A stretch of DNA of 64,000 nucleotides from contig NZ_JACGWZ010000001.1 in assembly GCF_014137975.1 (NCBI RefSeq), forward strand, positions 248,001-312,000, read 5' to 3'. The position numbers were made by a program, and so were the translations under genes. The first letter of the stretch is position 1. Every line of letters begins with the position of its first letter. This DNA comes from Halosaccharopolyspora lacisalsi (GTDB lineage Bacteria; Actinomycetota; Actinomycetes; Mycobacteriales; Pseudonocardiaceae). The notes beneath the pieces were generated by a model that searched no databases, was not told the DNA's origin, and worked only from the letters and a program-made list of their open reading frames with translations. Shown piece by piece: positions 26,032 through 34,308 of the stretch.

Positions 26032-27138
26032 ATGACGAGTACTACCGCGCGTGGGCAGGATCGACCGGACGACGCCTCCGTGACCGTCCACGAGTCCCTC
26101 GCGCAGCGTGCCCTGATCGGCCGGGACGCGATCGATCGCGCCGCCGACGAGGTCGATCGCGTCGGCGCGCGGCGGGTGCTGCTGGTCGCGACCCCGTCCG
26201 CCGCCGTGGCCGCCGAGCGGGTCGCCGAGGCGCTGGGGTCGTGGTTGGCGGCGCGCTTCGACCGGCCGGCGCCGCACACACCGGTCGCGGTGACCGCGGA
26301 GGTCATGGCGGTCGTCGAGGCGACCGGAGCGGACTGCGTGATCGCGATCGGAGGCGGTTCCGCGATCGGACTGGCCAAGGCGGTGTCGGTGCGAACCGGT
26401 GTGCCGCAGGTCGCGGTACCGACCACCTACGCCGGTTCCGAGGCCACTCCGGTCCTCGGGGAGACCGAGGACGGCGTCAAGACCACCCGCCGCGACTCCT
26501 CCCTGGTTCCCGGGGCGGTCGTCTACGACCCCGACCTCACCCTCGCGATGCCGGCGGGCCTGACTCGGACCAGCGCCCTGAACGCGCTCGCCCACGCCGT
26601 CGAGGCCCTGTGGGCGCCCAACGCCACTCCGGTCACCGACGCGCTGGCCACCGAGGCCGTCGGCGGCATCCTGAGCGCGCTGCCCGAGGTCCTCGACGAT
26701 CCGACGGAGCCGGCTTCCCGCGGCCGCCTGCAGTCCGCCGCGTGGCTCTCCGGGCTCTGCTTGGCTCAGACCCGGATGGGCCTGCACCACCAGCTCGCGC
26801 ACGTCCTCGGCGGCGCCTTCGACCTCCCGCACGCCGAGCTGCACACGATGTTGCTGGTGCCCGTGATGGCGTTCAACCTGCCGGAGGCGCCCGCGACGTT
26901 CGACCGGATGACCCGGGTCGTCGGACCTGACCCGGTCGCGGTGGTCTCCGAACTCGCCCACGGCCACGACGGGCCGACGACCCTCGCCGACCTGGGAGTG
27001 CCCCGCGCGGAGCTCCGCGGCATCGCCGAGCGCGTGGTGGCCGAGCCGTACCCGAACCCCCGGTCGCTGACCGTCGACGCGGTCGCGGCACTCCTCGACG
27101 AGATGTGGCAGGGCCGGTCCCGCAGCGGCCCCACGTGA
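26032..27138 (+). CDS. Maleylacetate reductase (iron-type alcohol dehydrogenase superfamily)
   Basis: A 368-residue group III dehydrogenase. The nucleotide motif GGGSAIGLAKAV and the maleylacetate-reductase-type TTYAGSEATPVLGETE distinguish it from ordinary alcohol dehydrogenases. The metal-site His residues fall in NALAHAVEALW and LHHQLAHVLGGAFDLPHAELH. The enzyme reduces maleylacetate to 3-oxoadipate with NAD(P)H in aromatic ring degradation. The ATG at 26032 has AGGAGG eight bases upstream. No hydroxyquinol or chlorocatechol dioxygenase gene is beside it, so it is an isolated pathway gene here. Confidence 0.85.
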   Translation: MTSTTARGQDRPDDASVTVHESLAQRALIGRDAIDRAADEVDRVGARRVLLVATPSAAVAAERVAEALGSWLAARFDRPAPHTPVAVTAEVMAVVEATGADCVIAIGGGSAIGLAKAVSVRTGVPQVAVPTTYAGSEATPVLGETEDGVKTTRRDSSLVPGAVVYDPDLTLAMPAGLTRTSALNALAHAVEALWAPNATPVTDALATEAVGGILSALPEVLDDPTEPASRGRLQSAAWLSGLCLAQTRMGLHHQLAHVLGGAFDLPHAELHTMLLVPVMAFNLPEAPATFDRMTRVVGPDPVAVVSELAHGHDGPTTLADLGVPRAELRGIAERVVAEPYPNPRSLTVDAVAALLDEMWQGRSRSGPT

Positions 27139-27140
27139 CC

Positions 27141-27201
27141 GGAAGCGGCGGAGCCGCTTGCCATCACGCATGCAGGTCGCGCCGGCTGAGGTTCCCCCAC
27201 C
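27141..27201. repeat. Dispersed intergenic repeat, copy C
   Basis: The hairpin AAGCGGC-GGA-GCCGCTT (27143-27159) is followed by CACGCATGCAGGTCG and, further on, by GGCTGAGGTTCCCCC, matching parts of copies A (13798) and B (reverse strand, 23592-23441). It lies between the convergent maleylacetate reductase and tatB genes. Confidence 0.5.
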
Positions 27202-27220
27202 CGGCCCGCTACGCGGGCCG
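27202..27220. terminator. Hairpin before tatB stop
   Basis: A perfect eight-bp stem (CGGCCCGC/GCGGGCCG) with a TAC loop lies between the convergent maleylacetate reductase and tatB genes and could end both transcripts. Confidence 0.5.
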
Positions 27221-27234
27221 TTTCACGAGGAGCC

Positions 27235-27630
27235 CTAAGTGGCGTCCGAGTCGAAGGGGGGCCGCTCGCCCGGTTCGAGGGAACTCCGAGTGGAGTCCGA
27301 ACCGGGCTTGTGGCCGTTGGCCGGGTACTGGTTGCCCTTGTCGTCGAGGGCGTCGAGGGGATTCTCCCCGTCGAACAGGTGCTTGCTCACCGCGCTGCGC
27401 GCGTCGAAGTTGCGCAGCCCGCGCAGGTCCTCCAGCGGTTTGCGCAGCTCGTCGAACTCCGGGCCGAGCTCGGAACGCAGCTGATCGCGTGCTCCGGTGG
27501 CGTAATCCTTGACCTGCCGTATCGTTCTCCCCAGCCGCGCGGCGGCCGTGGGAAGCCGCTCCGGGCCGAGGATGAACAGACCGGCGACGATGAGAACGAG
27601 CAGCTCACCCCAGCCGATACTATCGAACAC
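27235..27630 (-). CDS. tatB: Twin-arginine translocase subunit TatB
   Basis: A 131-residue protein: a membrane helix at the very N terminus ([20 protein letters not shown]), the hinge GPERLP, an amphipathic helix ([15 protein letters not shown]) and a charged, flexible tail. This is the TatA/B layout; the length, the FDSIGWGE opening and the acidic tail place it with TatB. With TatA and TatC (not in the window) it exports folded proteins. GTG at 27630 has GGAGGGAG upstream. It lies 89 bases after htrA in the stress block. Confidence 0.9.
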   Translation of the reverse strand: MFDSIGWGELLVLIVAGLFILGPERLPTAAARLGRTIRQVKDYATGARDQLRSELGPEFDELRKPLEDLRGLRNFDARSAVSKHLFDGENPLDALDDKGNQYPANGHKPGSDSTRSSLEPGERPPFDSDAT

Positions 27631-27719
27631 CTCGACTCCCTCCGGCTCGACGAGCGCGTACCGTGCCCCAGCCTACCTATACCCGGTGCTCGAAGGGAAA
27701 GGCTCTTCGAAAGGAGCCG

Positions 27720-29357
27720 CTATTCGAGCTTGGCTCGGACGACGAGTTCGCGTCCGCCGCGAACCACGGTGACCGGTACGGTCTCGCCGATCCGGTGCTC
27801 GTCGACCGCCACGATCAGTTCGTTGGCGCCGGTAACCTCCCGGTCGCCGACCTTGATGATGACATCGCCCTCGGCGATCCCGGCCGCCTCCGCCGCGCTG
27901 CCCCGCTGGACGTTCTGGACCTGGGCCCCCTTGGTCGAGCCGTCGGTGACGGACTTGGCGTTGACGCCGAGTCCTGCGTGGCGTACCTCGCCGGTGCGGA
28001 TCAGCTGCTCGGCGACGCGCCGGACCTCGTCGACGGGGATGGCGAACCCGACGCCGATCGAACCGCCCTTGCCCGGCCCCACGGTGCGGATGGCGCTGTT
28101 GATGCCGACCACGGCACCGTTGCCGTCGACCAGCGGACCGCCGGAGTTGCCCGGGTTGATCGCGGCGTCGGTCTGGATGGCGTCGATGACCGCGTTGGTG
28201 TCGGTGCCCTCGCCGGCCAGCCGTACCGGCCGGTGCACCGAGCTCACGATGCCGCTGGTCACCGTGCTTTCCAGCCCCAGTGGTGAGCCGATGGCCACGA
28301 CCTCGTCCCCCACGGCGAGGTCGTCGGAGGAACCGAGCTGGGCCACCGTGGGGTTGGCGACCTCGACCTTGAGCACGGCCAGGTCCGTCTTGGGGTCGCG
28401 CCCGACGATGCGGGCCGGGACCCTGCTCCCCTCGTTGAAGACGGTGTAGATCTCGGCGTTGGGGGTGTCCACGGCCATCGAGACCACGTGATTGTTCGTG
28501 ACGATGTAGCCGTTGCCGTCGACGACGACCCCGGAACCGGTGCCGCCGGTCGAGCCCACCTGCACCTCGACGGAGACCACCGCGGGCACGACCCGCGAGG
28601 CCACCGTGGAGACGGAGCCGTTCGGGCGGTCCGCGCCGGGCTCGACCTTGGCCAGGGTGACGTCGGGGTCGGTCAGCGGATTGCCCTCCTCGGCGGTGAT
28701 GCGGCCGACGAGACCGCCCGCCACCCCCAGCAGGAGTGCCACCGCGGCCAGGGCCGCCAGGGCACGCGGACGCACCCGGCGACCGAACAGCACCTCGCGC
28801 ACGTTCAGCAACGGCCCGGTGCCGGGTTCCGCGGCGGACTCGTCGGCCTGCTCGTGCTGCGCGGGGGGACCGAGCACGGCCGCCGCGGCGGGGTCGCGCC
28901 ACGGATCCCGCCGCTCGCTCCACAGCGCGGACTCGTCCCGGTCGCTCGACTCGCCCGGTGGCTGTTCACCGGGGGCGCGCTGCAGTGTCTCGTCGCTGTC
29001 CGGAGGCCGACCGAACGCTTTGGCCAGTGCCTCGGGGGGTGGTGGCCGCTGTTCGACCCCGTCGGCGGGTGCTGCGTCGCGCGCTCGCGGAGCGAAACTG
29101 CCCGCGACGCCCCGCGGACGGCCGAAGGCCGCCGATTGAGCCGGGTCCACGGGTGGCTGCCGGGGCGGTGCCGCCGGTTGTGCCGGGACACCGCGGGTCG
29201 ACGGTCGTCCGCCGCCCTGCCAGGGATGACGAACCGAGCCGGGACCCGGTTCCGTGGGGGAGTGCGGCGATGCCGAAGCAGCCGTACCGTTCGTGCCGGT
29301 GACGCCGTCCTCGGAGTCGGAGCCCTGCGTGGACGTCCTCGGCTGCTCGTCGCTCAT
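27720..29357 (-). CDS. htrA: HtrA/DegP-like membrane serine protease with PDZ domain
   Basis: A protein of about 545 residues. A long Pro/Arg/Ser-rich cytoplasmic N terminus (about 190 residues) precedes one membrane helix (LAALAAVALLLGVAGGLVG) and an extracytoplasmic trypsin-like domain with His in TNNHVV, Asp in KTDLAVLKV and Ser in NSGGPL, then one PDZ domain ending the protein. Such proteases degrade or refold envelope proteins and process anti-sigma factors. Between rseA and tatB it matches the mycobacterial sigE-rseA-htrA-tatB order. I took the ATG at 29357 with GGGGAG upstream; a GTG 45 bases earlier is possible. Confidence 0.93.
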   Translation of the reverse strand: MSDEQPRTSTQGSDSEDGVTGTNGTAASASPHSPTEPGPGSVRHPWQGGGRPSTRGVPAQPAAPPRQPPVDPAQSAAFGRPRGVAGSFAPRARDAAPADGVEQRPPPPEALAKAFGRPPDSDETLQRAPGEQPPGESSDRDESALWSERRDPWRDPAAAAVLGPPAQHEQADESAAEPGTGPLLNVREVLFGRRVRPRALAALAAVALLLGVAGGLVGRITAEEGNPLTDPDVTLAKVEPGADRPNGSVSTVASRVVPAVVSVEVQVGSTGGTGSGVVVDGNGYIVTNNHVVSMAVDTPNAEIYTVFNEGSRVPARIVGRDPKTDLAVLKVEVANPTVAQLGSSDDLAVGDEVVAIGSPLGLESTVTSGIVSSVHRPVRLAGEGTDTNAVIDAIQTDAAINPGNSGGPLVDGNGAVVGINSAIRTVGPGKGGSIGVGFAIPVDEVRRVAEQLIRTGEVRHAGLGVNAKSVTDGSTKGAQVQNVQRGSAAEAAGIAEGDVIIKVGDREVTGANELIVAVDEHRIGETVPVTVVRGGRELVVRAKLE

Positions 29358-29587
29358 CGCTCCCCGGGCCTGTGTACGGATGGACCTCGTCGCCTGCCGC
29401 ACGAGTGGATCACACGGAGTGCGGAAGTGCGCTCGCCGGTGTGAATGATCGCCGAGTTTTCACACGAACGGGTGAAGAACCGGTGATTCTCGGCGACGAT
29501 CGCCCTGCCTTTCGTCCCCTGTCGAGACTCATTTTGCCCGGTATGGGGTGAAGTCCGCGTTGGGAGGGAGGTTCGCGGTCCGGTGTT

Positions 29588-30364
29588 TCAGCGCGCGGCG
29601 GAAATCGGAGTGGAAGTCGCGGCGCTCGAACTGGAAGCGGGGGGCGGCTGCTCGGCGCTCGGAGCGGAGCTGCGCGCGGACGTCACCACGGAGTGCTCCG
29701 GCGCGTGCCCCTTGCGGAGCAGGGGTCCGTCGATGGCGGTCCCGGTGGGGACCAGGTTGCTGGTGCGGGCGGTGTCGTTGCGCGGAAACGGCCTGGGAAC
29801 CGTGGTGACCGCGTCGCGGGGTTCGTCACCGGGGACGTTGATGAAGGCCAGGGCTCCCAGCACGATGCCGGAGAAGACGACACCGGCGCCCTGCTTGGTC
29901 CGGCGTCCGTGCCCCTTCGGGTGCTCGGGGTGATCGGTGGCGGAGGTGCGCCTGTCGAAGGAGAGGTCACCTCCGAAGGAGCGTGTGCCACCACCCAGTG
30001 GAGTGCTCGATCCCGGTGTCGGGCCGGAACCGAAAGGGCGGGGCTTGCCACGGGATTCGAGCGTGACGAGTTGCCCGTCCTTGGTGAGGGCGAGCCCGTC
30101 GGGCTGGGCCGGTAATTCGGCCTCGGAGGGGATGGAACGCAGCGATTGCAACAGTTGGGAGGACATCTGGGGTGCCTCCGCCGTGCGCATCGCGGAACGG
30201 GCCTGTCGCTGTGCCGTGGCCTCGGCGGCGCAGTTCGGACAGCCGGCGAGGTGAGCGGCCGCGCGATCGTAGGCGTTCGGGGTCAGCTCGCCGTCGACGA
30301 AGGCGACGAGCGCGTCCAGCGCGAGGTGTTGTTCGGGCAGTCCCCACCCGCGCAGTCCTGTCAT
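29588..30364 (-). CDS. rseA: Anti-sigma factor RseA (zinc-binding)
   Basis: A 258-residue anti-sigma factor for the ECF sigma encoded upstream. The ZAS domain has the HX3CX2C zinc motif (His 38, Cys 42, Cys 45) in the first 60 residues. A single membrane helix ([20 protein letters not shown]) near residue 175 anchors it, with an extracytoplasmic Ser/Pro-rich tail. The ATG overlaps the sigma stop by four bases, so they are made in balance. Regulated proteolysis by HtrA or a site-2 protease would release sigma (inference from the family). Confidence 0.9.
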   Translation of the reverse strand: MTGLRGWGLPEQHLALDALVAFVDGELTPNAYDRAAAHLAGCPNCAAEATAQRQARSAMRTAEAPQMSSQLLQSLRSIPSEAELPAQPDGLALTKDGQLVTLESRGKPRPFGSGPTPGSSTPLGGGTRSFGGDLSFDRRTSATDHPEHPKGHGRRTKQGAGVVFSGIVLGALAFINVPGDEPRDAVTTVPRPFPRNDTARTSNLVPTGTAIDGPLLRKGHAPEHSVVTSARSSAPSAEQPPPASSSSAATSTPISAAR

Positions 30365-31056
30365 GCCGAATCCTCTCGTGCGCGCTCGCGGCGGGTCGCC
30401 AGCGCTGTCTTGAGCAGCTGCCGACCGCGATGGATCCGACTGCGTACGGTGCCCAGCTTGACGCCCAGCGTGGTGCCGATCTCCTCGTAGGAGAGGCCCT
30501 CCACGTCGCAGAGCACGATCGCGGCGCGGAACTCGGGTGCCAGCTCGTCCAGGGCCGCCTGCAGGTCGGGATCCATGTGGTTGTCGTGGTACACCTGCTC
30601 CGGACTGGGCCCCCGGCCCGGAATGCGGTCGGTGTCCTCCGGCAGCCCCTCCATGCGCAGGCGGGAACGGCGGCGGGCCATGTCCAGGAACAGGTTCGTG
30701 GTGATGCGGTGCAACCACCCCTCGAAGGTTCCCGGCTTGTAGGAGGCCAGGGAGCGGAAGACGCGGATGAACGTCTCCTGCGTCAGGTCCTCGGCGTCGT
30801 GCTTGTTGCCGGCGAGGCGGTAGGCCAGCCGGTACACCCTGTCGGCGTGCTGGCGTACCACCTCGTCCCAGGACGGCGGGGTCCAGGCCGCTTCCTCCGG
30901 GGTGGAGGTGGTGGGGTGCCGTTCGGCCTCGGACGCCTGGCCCGTCGACTGGACGGCCATCGGCTGGGTCGCGACCGATGGGCTGACTGTGGGCTGCGTT
31001 GCCGTCTGCTGGATGGCCATGTGGCGCGGGGGCACCTCCTGCGGGCGCTGTTGCAC
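30361..31056 (-). CDS. sigE: ECF RNA polymerase sigma factor, SigE type
   Basis: A protein of about 231 residues with a Gln/Pro-rich N-terminal extension, region 2 ([28 protein letters not shown]) and region 4 ([26 protein letters not shown]). The context (rseA, htrA, tatB downstream; an O-methyltransferase divergent upstream) matches mycobacterial SigE, the envelope-stress sigma. The start is uncertain: GTG at 31056, apparently leaderless from an ECF-type promoter, or ATG at 31020, where AGGAGG lies 14 bases upstream. Two starts are also known for mycobacterial sigE. Confidence 0.92.
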   Translation of the reverse strand: MQQRPQEVPPRHMAIQQTATQPTVSPSVATQPMAVQSTGQASEAERHPTTSTPEEAAWTPPSWDEVVRQHADRVYRLAYRLAGNKHDAEDLTQETFIRVFRSLASYKPGTFEGWLHRITTNLFLDMARRRSRLRMEGLPEDTDRIPGRGPSPEQVYHDNHMDPDLQAALDELAPEFRAAIVLCDVEGLSYEEIGTTLGVKLGTVRSRIHRGRQLLKTALATRRERAREDSA

Positions 31057-31063
31057 CCTGTTG

Positions 31064-31089
31064 AACGAACCCGATGCTCGTTGTGTTCC
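31064..31089 (-). promoter_or_regulatory. Possible ECF-type sigE promoter
   Basis: Read on the minus strand, GGAAC and CGTT are separated by 17 bases, close to the ECF consensus GGAAC-N15/16-CGTT. The predicted transcription start is within a few bases of the GTG at 31056. This would make sigE autoregulated and leaderless. Confidence 0.4.
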
Positions 31090-31263
31090 CGGATCCCGGC
31101 GAAAAGATGTCGCAGACTTCCGGTCGTGACACTTTCACTGTGCTCCTCGCGGGTGAGGCGACCGTGAAAACGAGCTGAGAGCAGCCTGAGAAAATGCGTC
31201 CCGGAGCGAAAATATGGCCCGCGTCGGTTACGAGAGATCCCCGCGACGATAGCCTGATGCACC

Positions 31264-31878
31264 GTGCTCCCCGAGATACCGCTCGGTGCCGAGTCGACAC
31301 GTTCCGTCGGCGGTGTGGCACCCGACGTCGCCGACAAGTCGCCAGCCCCGGAGTCGTTGCCGGCCACGACCGAGGCGGCGCTGCGCTACCTGACCTCGGT
31401 GCTGCGTGCGCGAGCGGTCGTCGAGGTCGGGACCGGATCGGGGGCGACCTCGCTGGCCCTGCTCGAAGGGATGCACCCGGACGGCGTCCTGACCTCCATC
31501 GACATCGATCCCGAGGCGCAGCGGTTGGCCCGTGCGGCGTTCGCCGAGGCGGGGGTGCCCGCCAAGCGGACGCGACTGATCACCGGGCTCGCCCCGCAGG
31601 TCCTGCCCCGGCTCGCCGAGGGCGCCTACGACCTCGTGTTCGTCGACGCCGCCAAGCGGGAGTACCCGCGTTACCTGGAGCTGGGGGTCGAGCTGTTGCG
31701 GCTCGGCGGCACGATGGTGTTCACCGGTGTGCTCGCCGACGAGCCACACGACCCGGCCCGCCGCGATGTCGACAACCTGGCCCTGCAGGAGCTCGTCCGC
31801 GCCGTCGACGAGGACGAGCGCCTGCTGCCCGCCGTGTTTCCCGTGGGAGCGGGTCTGCTCGCCCTCGCCAGGGTGTGA
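31264..31878 (+). CDS. SAM-dependent O-methyltransferase
   Basis: A 204-residue class I methyltransferase of the catechol O-methyltransferase/caffeoyl-CoA type. Motif I VVEVGTGSGATSLALLEG, the acidic SIDIDPEAQ, and the Asp of VFVDAAKREYPRYLEL fit the family. It is divergent from sigE, the same place as in mycobacteria. The natural substrate is unknown. The GTG start at 31264 has an in-frame stop just upstream, and TAGCCT eight bases before it with no ribosome-binding site. Confidence 0.88.
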   Translation: MLPEIPLGAESTRSVGGVAPDVADKSPAPESLPATTEAALRYLTSVLRARAVVEVGTGSGATSLALLEGMHPDGVLTSIDIDPEAQRLARAAFAEAGVPAKRTRLITGLAPQVLPRLAEGAYDLVFVDAAKREYPRYLELGVELLRLGGTMVFTGVLADEPHDPARRDVDNLALQELVRAVDEDERLLPAVFPVGAGLLALARV

Positions 31879-31928
31879 GGGCTCGGGGTTCCCTGCGGCA
31901 AGCGCCGGTTCGTCCCGCCCGAGCCCTC
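31877..31928. terminator. Hairpin between O-methyltransferase and mrp genes
   Basis: Eleven-bp arms (GAGGGCTCGGG/CCCGAGCCCTC at 31877-31887 and 31918-31928) start in the O-methyltransferase stop codon and lie between convergent genes. Confidence 0.55.
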
Positions 31929-31943
31929 CGCGAGGAGACCTCC

Positions 31944-33083
31944 TCAGGCGGGGGAGACCGACAGGAGCTGTCCGGACAGTCCGCGTGCGCGGGTGGACAG
32001 CTGCTTGGCGACGTCCTCGAGCGCGGTGGCGGCCGGGGACTCCGGGTGCTCCAGTACCAGCGGGTTGCCGCCGTCACCGGTCTCACGCACCCGGGGGTCC
32101 AGCGGCACCTGACCCAGCAGCGGCACGTCGGCGCCCATCGAGCGGGTCAGCGAGTCCGACACGATCTGCCCGCCACCGGAGCCGAAGACCTCCATCCGCT
32201 GGCCGTCCGGAAGCTCCATCCAGGACATGTTCTCCACGACACCGGCCAGTCGCTGACGGGTCTGCATCGCGATCGCCCCGGCCCGCTCGGCGACCTCGGC
32301 CGCCGCCTGCTGGGGAGTGGTGACCACCAGGATCTCGGCGTTGGGCATGAGCTGGGCCGTGGACAGCGCCACGTCGCCGGTGCCCGGCGGCAGGTCCAGC
32401 AGCAGCACGTCCAGGTCGCCCCAGAACACGTCGGACAGGAACTGCTGCAGTGCCCGGTGCAGCATCGGCCCGCGCCAGACCACGGGAGTGTTTCCCGGGG
32501 TGAACATGCCGATGGAGATCAGCTTCACGCCGTGCGCCTGCGGCGGCATGATCATGTTCTCCACCTGGGTGGGCTTGCTCTCCGTGCCGAGCATCCGGGG
32601 CACCGAGTGCCCGTAGATGTCGGCGTCGACGACCCCGACCGAGAGTCCTCGCCGCGCCATCGACACCGCCAGGTTGACCGTGACGCTGGACTTGCCGACG
32701 CCCCCCTTGCCGGAGGCCACGCAGTACACGCGGGTCATCGAGCCCGGCTCGGCGAAGGGGATGCGGGGTTCCTCGGCGTTGCCCTTGAGCTGCTTGCGGA
32801 GTTCGGTGCGCTGCTCGTCGCTCATCACGTCGAGGTCGACCGACACCGACCGGACGCCCTCGATCTCGGAGACCGCCGTGTCGACCCGCTTGGTGATGGT
32901 GTCCTTCATCGGGCAGCCCTGCACCGTGAGGTACACACCGACTTGGACGTCGCCGTCGTCACCGATCGAGATGTCGCGAACCATGCCGAGCTCGGTGATC
33001 GGCTTGTGGATCTCTGGGTCCTCCACCGCGCTCAGGGCCTGGCGGACGGCCTCTTCGGTAGGGGTGGGTTGCGTAGTGGTCAC
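31944..33083 (-). CDS. mrp: Mrp/NBP35-type P-loop ATPase, Fe-S cluster carrier
   Basis: A 379-residue protein with an N-terminal MIP18/DUF59 domain (about 90 residues) and a ParA-like ATPase domain. The deviant Walker A ASGKGGVGKSS and the DADIYGHS and PPGTGD motifs are clear. Mrp/ApbC proteins carry Fe-S clusters to target enzymes. The CxxC motif found in many Mrp proteins is not obvious, as in many actinobacterial members. It ends convergently with the O-methyltransferase gene; in mycobacteria mrp is near the sigE block too. GTG is the start. Confidence 0.92.
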   Translation of the reverse strand: MTTTQPTPTEEAVRQALSAVEDPEIHKPITELGMVRDISIGDDGDVQVGVYLTVQGCPMKDTITKRVDTAVSEIEGVRSVSVDLDVMSDEQRTELRKQLKGNAEEPRIPFAEPGSMTRVYCVASGKGGVGKSSVTVNLAVSMARRGLSVGVVDADIYGHSVPRMLGTESKPTQVENMIMPPQAHGVKLISIGMFTPGNTPVVWRGPMLHRALQQFLSDVFWGDLDVLLLDLPPGTGDVALSTAQLMPNAEILVVTTPQQAAAEVAERAGAIAMQTRQRLAGVVENMSWMELPDGQRMEVFGSGGGQIVSDSLTRSMGADVPLLGQVPLDPRVRETGDGGNPLVLEHPESPAATALEDVAKQLSTRARGLSGQLLSVSPA

Positions 33084-33241
33084 GGTTGCGTGACACCGAC
33101 CTTTCCTGCGCTTGCCGTCACACCGTCATGCTACGGGCCACGGCGGTCGCTCCCACAGCCCGCGCGACATGTGGGAACGGACGTGAGCGAGGGGCGGTGC
33201 GCTTCGTGTTCACCCGGGTGTGTTCAGTAACATTCCGCCTC

Positions 33242-33730
33242 GTGGTCGAAAACGGTCCCGATCGATTACCCGGTCGCAACGAAATGGCGGCGTACCGCTG
33301 CTTCCTCCGGGCGCACGCCAGAGTCACCCGCTGCCTGGAGGGTGAGCTGCTCTCCGAGCAGCACCTGAGCCTGGCTGCTTACGAGGTGCTGGAGGCGCTG
33401 GAGCGGGCGCCGCGGCGGCGGTTGCGCATGACCGAGCTCGCCGACGCGGTGCTGCTGTCGCGCTCCGGGGTCACCAGGCTCGTCGACCGGTTGCAGCGGC
33501 TCGGGCTGGTGCGGCGCTCACGGGTGAGCTCCGACGGCCGCGGAGTGCTGGCCGTGATCACCGGACGCGGCCGGAGCAGGCTGGAGACCGCCTCCGTCAG
33601 CTACCTCGACGGTGTAGCGCGGTACTTCGTCTCCGTAGCCGGGGACGACCTGGAGGCGCTGGCGCGTACGTGCGAGCGGCTGGCGGCCGGAGGAGTACCC
33701 GCCCCGCCCAGTTCGGGCGTCCAGGCCTGA
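33242..33730 (+). CDS. MarR-family transcriptional regulator
   Basis: A 162-residue winged-helix MarR protein. The DNA-binding part (LRMTELADAVLLSRSGVTRLVDRLQRLGLV) and wing (RRSRVSSDGRGVLAVITGRG) are typical, flanked by dimerisation helices. Its ligand and targets are unknown; it is divergent from mrp and convergent with the DUF1003 gene. The GTG at 33242 gives the usual length; upstream frame adds about 50 Arg/Cys-rich residues that look non-coding. Confidence 0.85.
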   Translation: MVENGPDRLPGRNEMAAYRCFLRAHARVTRCLEGELLSEQHLSLAAYEVLEALERAPRRRLRMTELADAVLLSRSGVTRLVDRLQRLGLVRRSRVSSDGRGVLAVITGRGRSRLETASVSYLDGVARYFVSVAGDDLEALARTCERLAAGGVPAPPSSGVQA

Positions 33731-33756
33731 GCCGCGCGCGTCCGGTGACAGCGGCG

Positions 33757-34308
33757 TCACTCGTGTTCGGCGGGGTCGTCGCGAGTGGTTCCTGCGTCCG
33801 ATCTCGACCCGCCGCGTCGTCGTCGTCCTCCGGAGCGCTCCGTACCGGGAAGTTCGTCGCGCAGCCGGTCCAGCTCGGTGCGCAGGTAGTCCCGCGTGGT
33901 GACCTCGCCGAGGGCCAGTCGCAGCGCGGCCAGCTCGCGGGCGAGGTACTCGGTGTCGGCCTTGGTCTGCTCCGCCCGTGCCCGGTCCTCCTCCAGCGAC
34001 ACCCGGTCCCGGTCGTCCTGCCGGTTCTGGGCCAGCAGGATCAGCGGCGCCGCGTAGGCGGCCTGGGTGGAGAACGCCAGGTTGAGCAGGATGAACGGGT
34101 AGGGGTCCCAGGCCAGCGAGACCGCGAAGAGGTTCAGCGCGATCCAGCTCACCACGAGCAGCGTCTGCCAGAACAGGAACGTGCCGGTTCCCAGGAAGCG
34201 GGCGATGCGCTCGGAGAGCCTGCCGAACATCTCGGGGTCGAAGGGGATGGCGAACCGCCGTGGTCGGCGAGGCTGGTCGAGTCGTCTCCTGGACGGGAGC
34301 TCAGGCAT
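33757..34308 (-). CDS. DUF1003 membrane protein
   Basis: A 183-residue protein: a basic N terminus, two membrane helices (FLFWQTLLVVSWIALNLFAV and PFILLNLAFSTQAAYAAPLILLA), the conserved QNRQDDRDR loop, a coiled-coil region and a basic, Gly/Arg-rich tail. DUF1003 has no firm function, but in mycobacteria it pairs with the same MgtE-like CBS gene. Its start overlaps the stop of that gene by eight bases, so the two are cotranslated and probably work together at the membrane. Confidence 0.87.
   Translation of the reverse strand: MPELPSRRRLDQPRRPRRFAIPFDPEMFGRLSERIARFLGTGTFLFWQTLLVVSWIALNLFAVSLAWDPYPFILLNLAFSTQAAYAAPLILLAQNRQDDRDRVSLEEDRARAEQTKADTEYLARELAALRLALGEVTTRDYLRTELDRLRDELPGTERSGGRRRRGGSRSDAGTTRDDPAEHE

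Noticed and set aside
23676-26426. A 916-residue minus-strand frame covering the LysR gene and the MFS gene
   Set aside because: Only the last 308 residues are a LysR protein. The rest is antisense to the MFS transporter and low-complexity.
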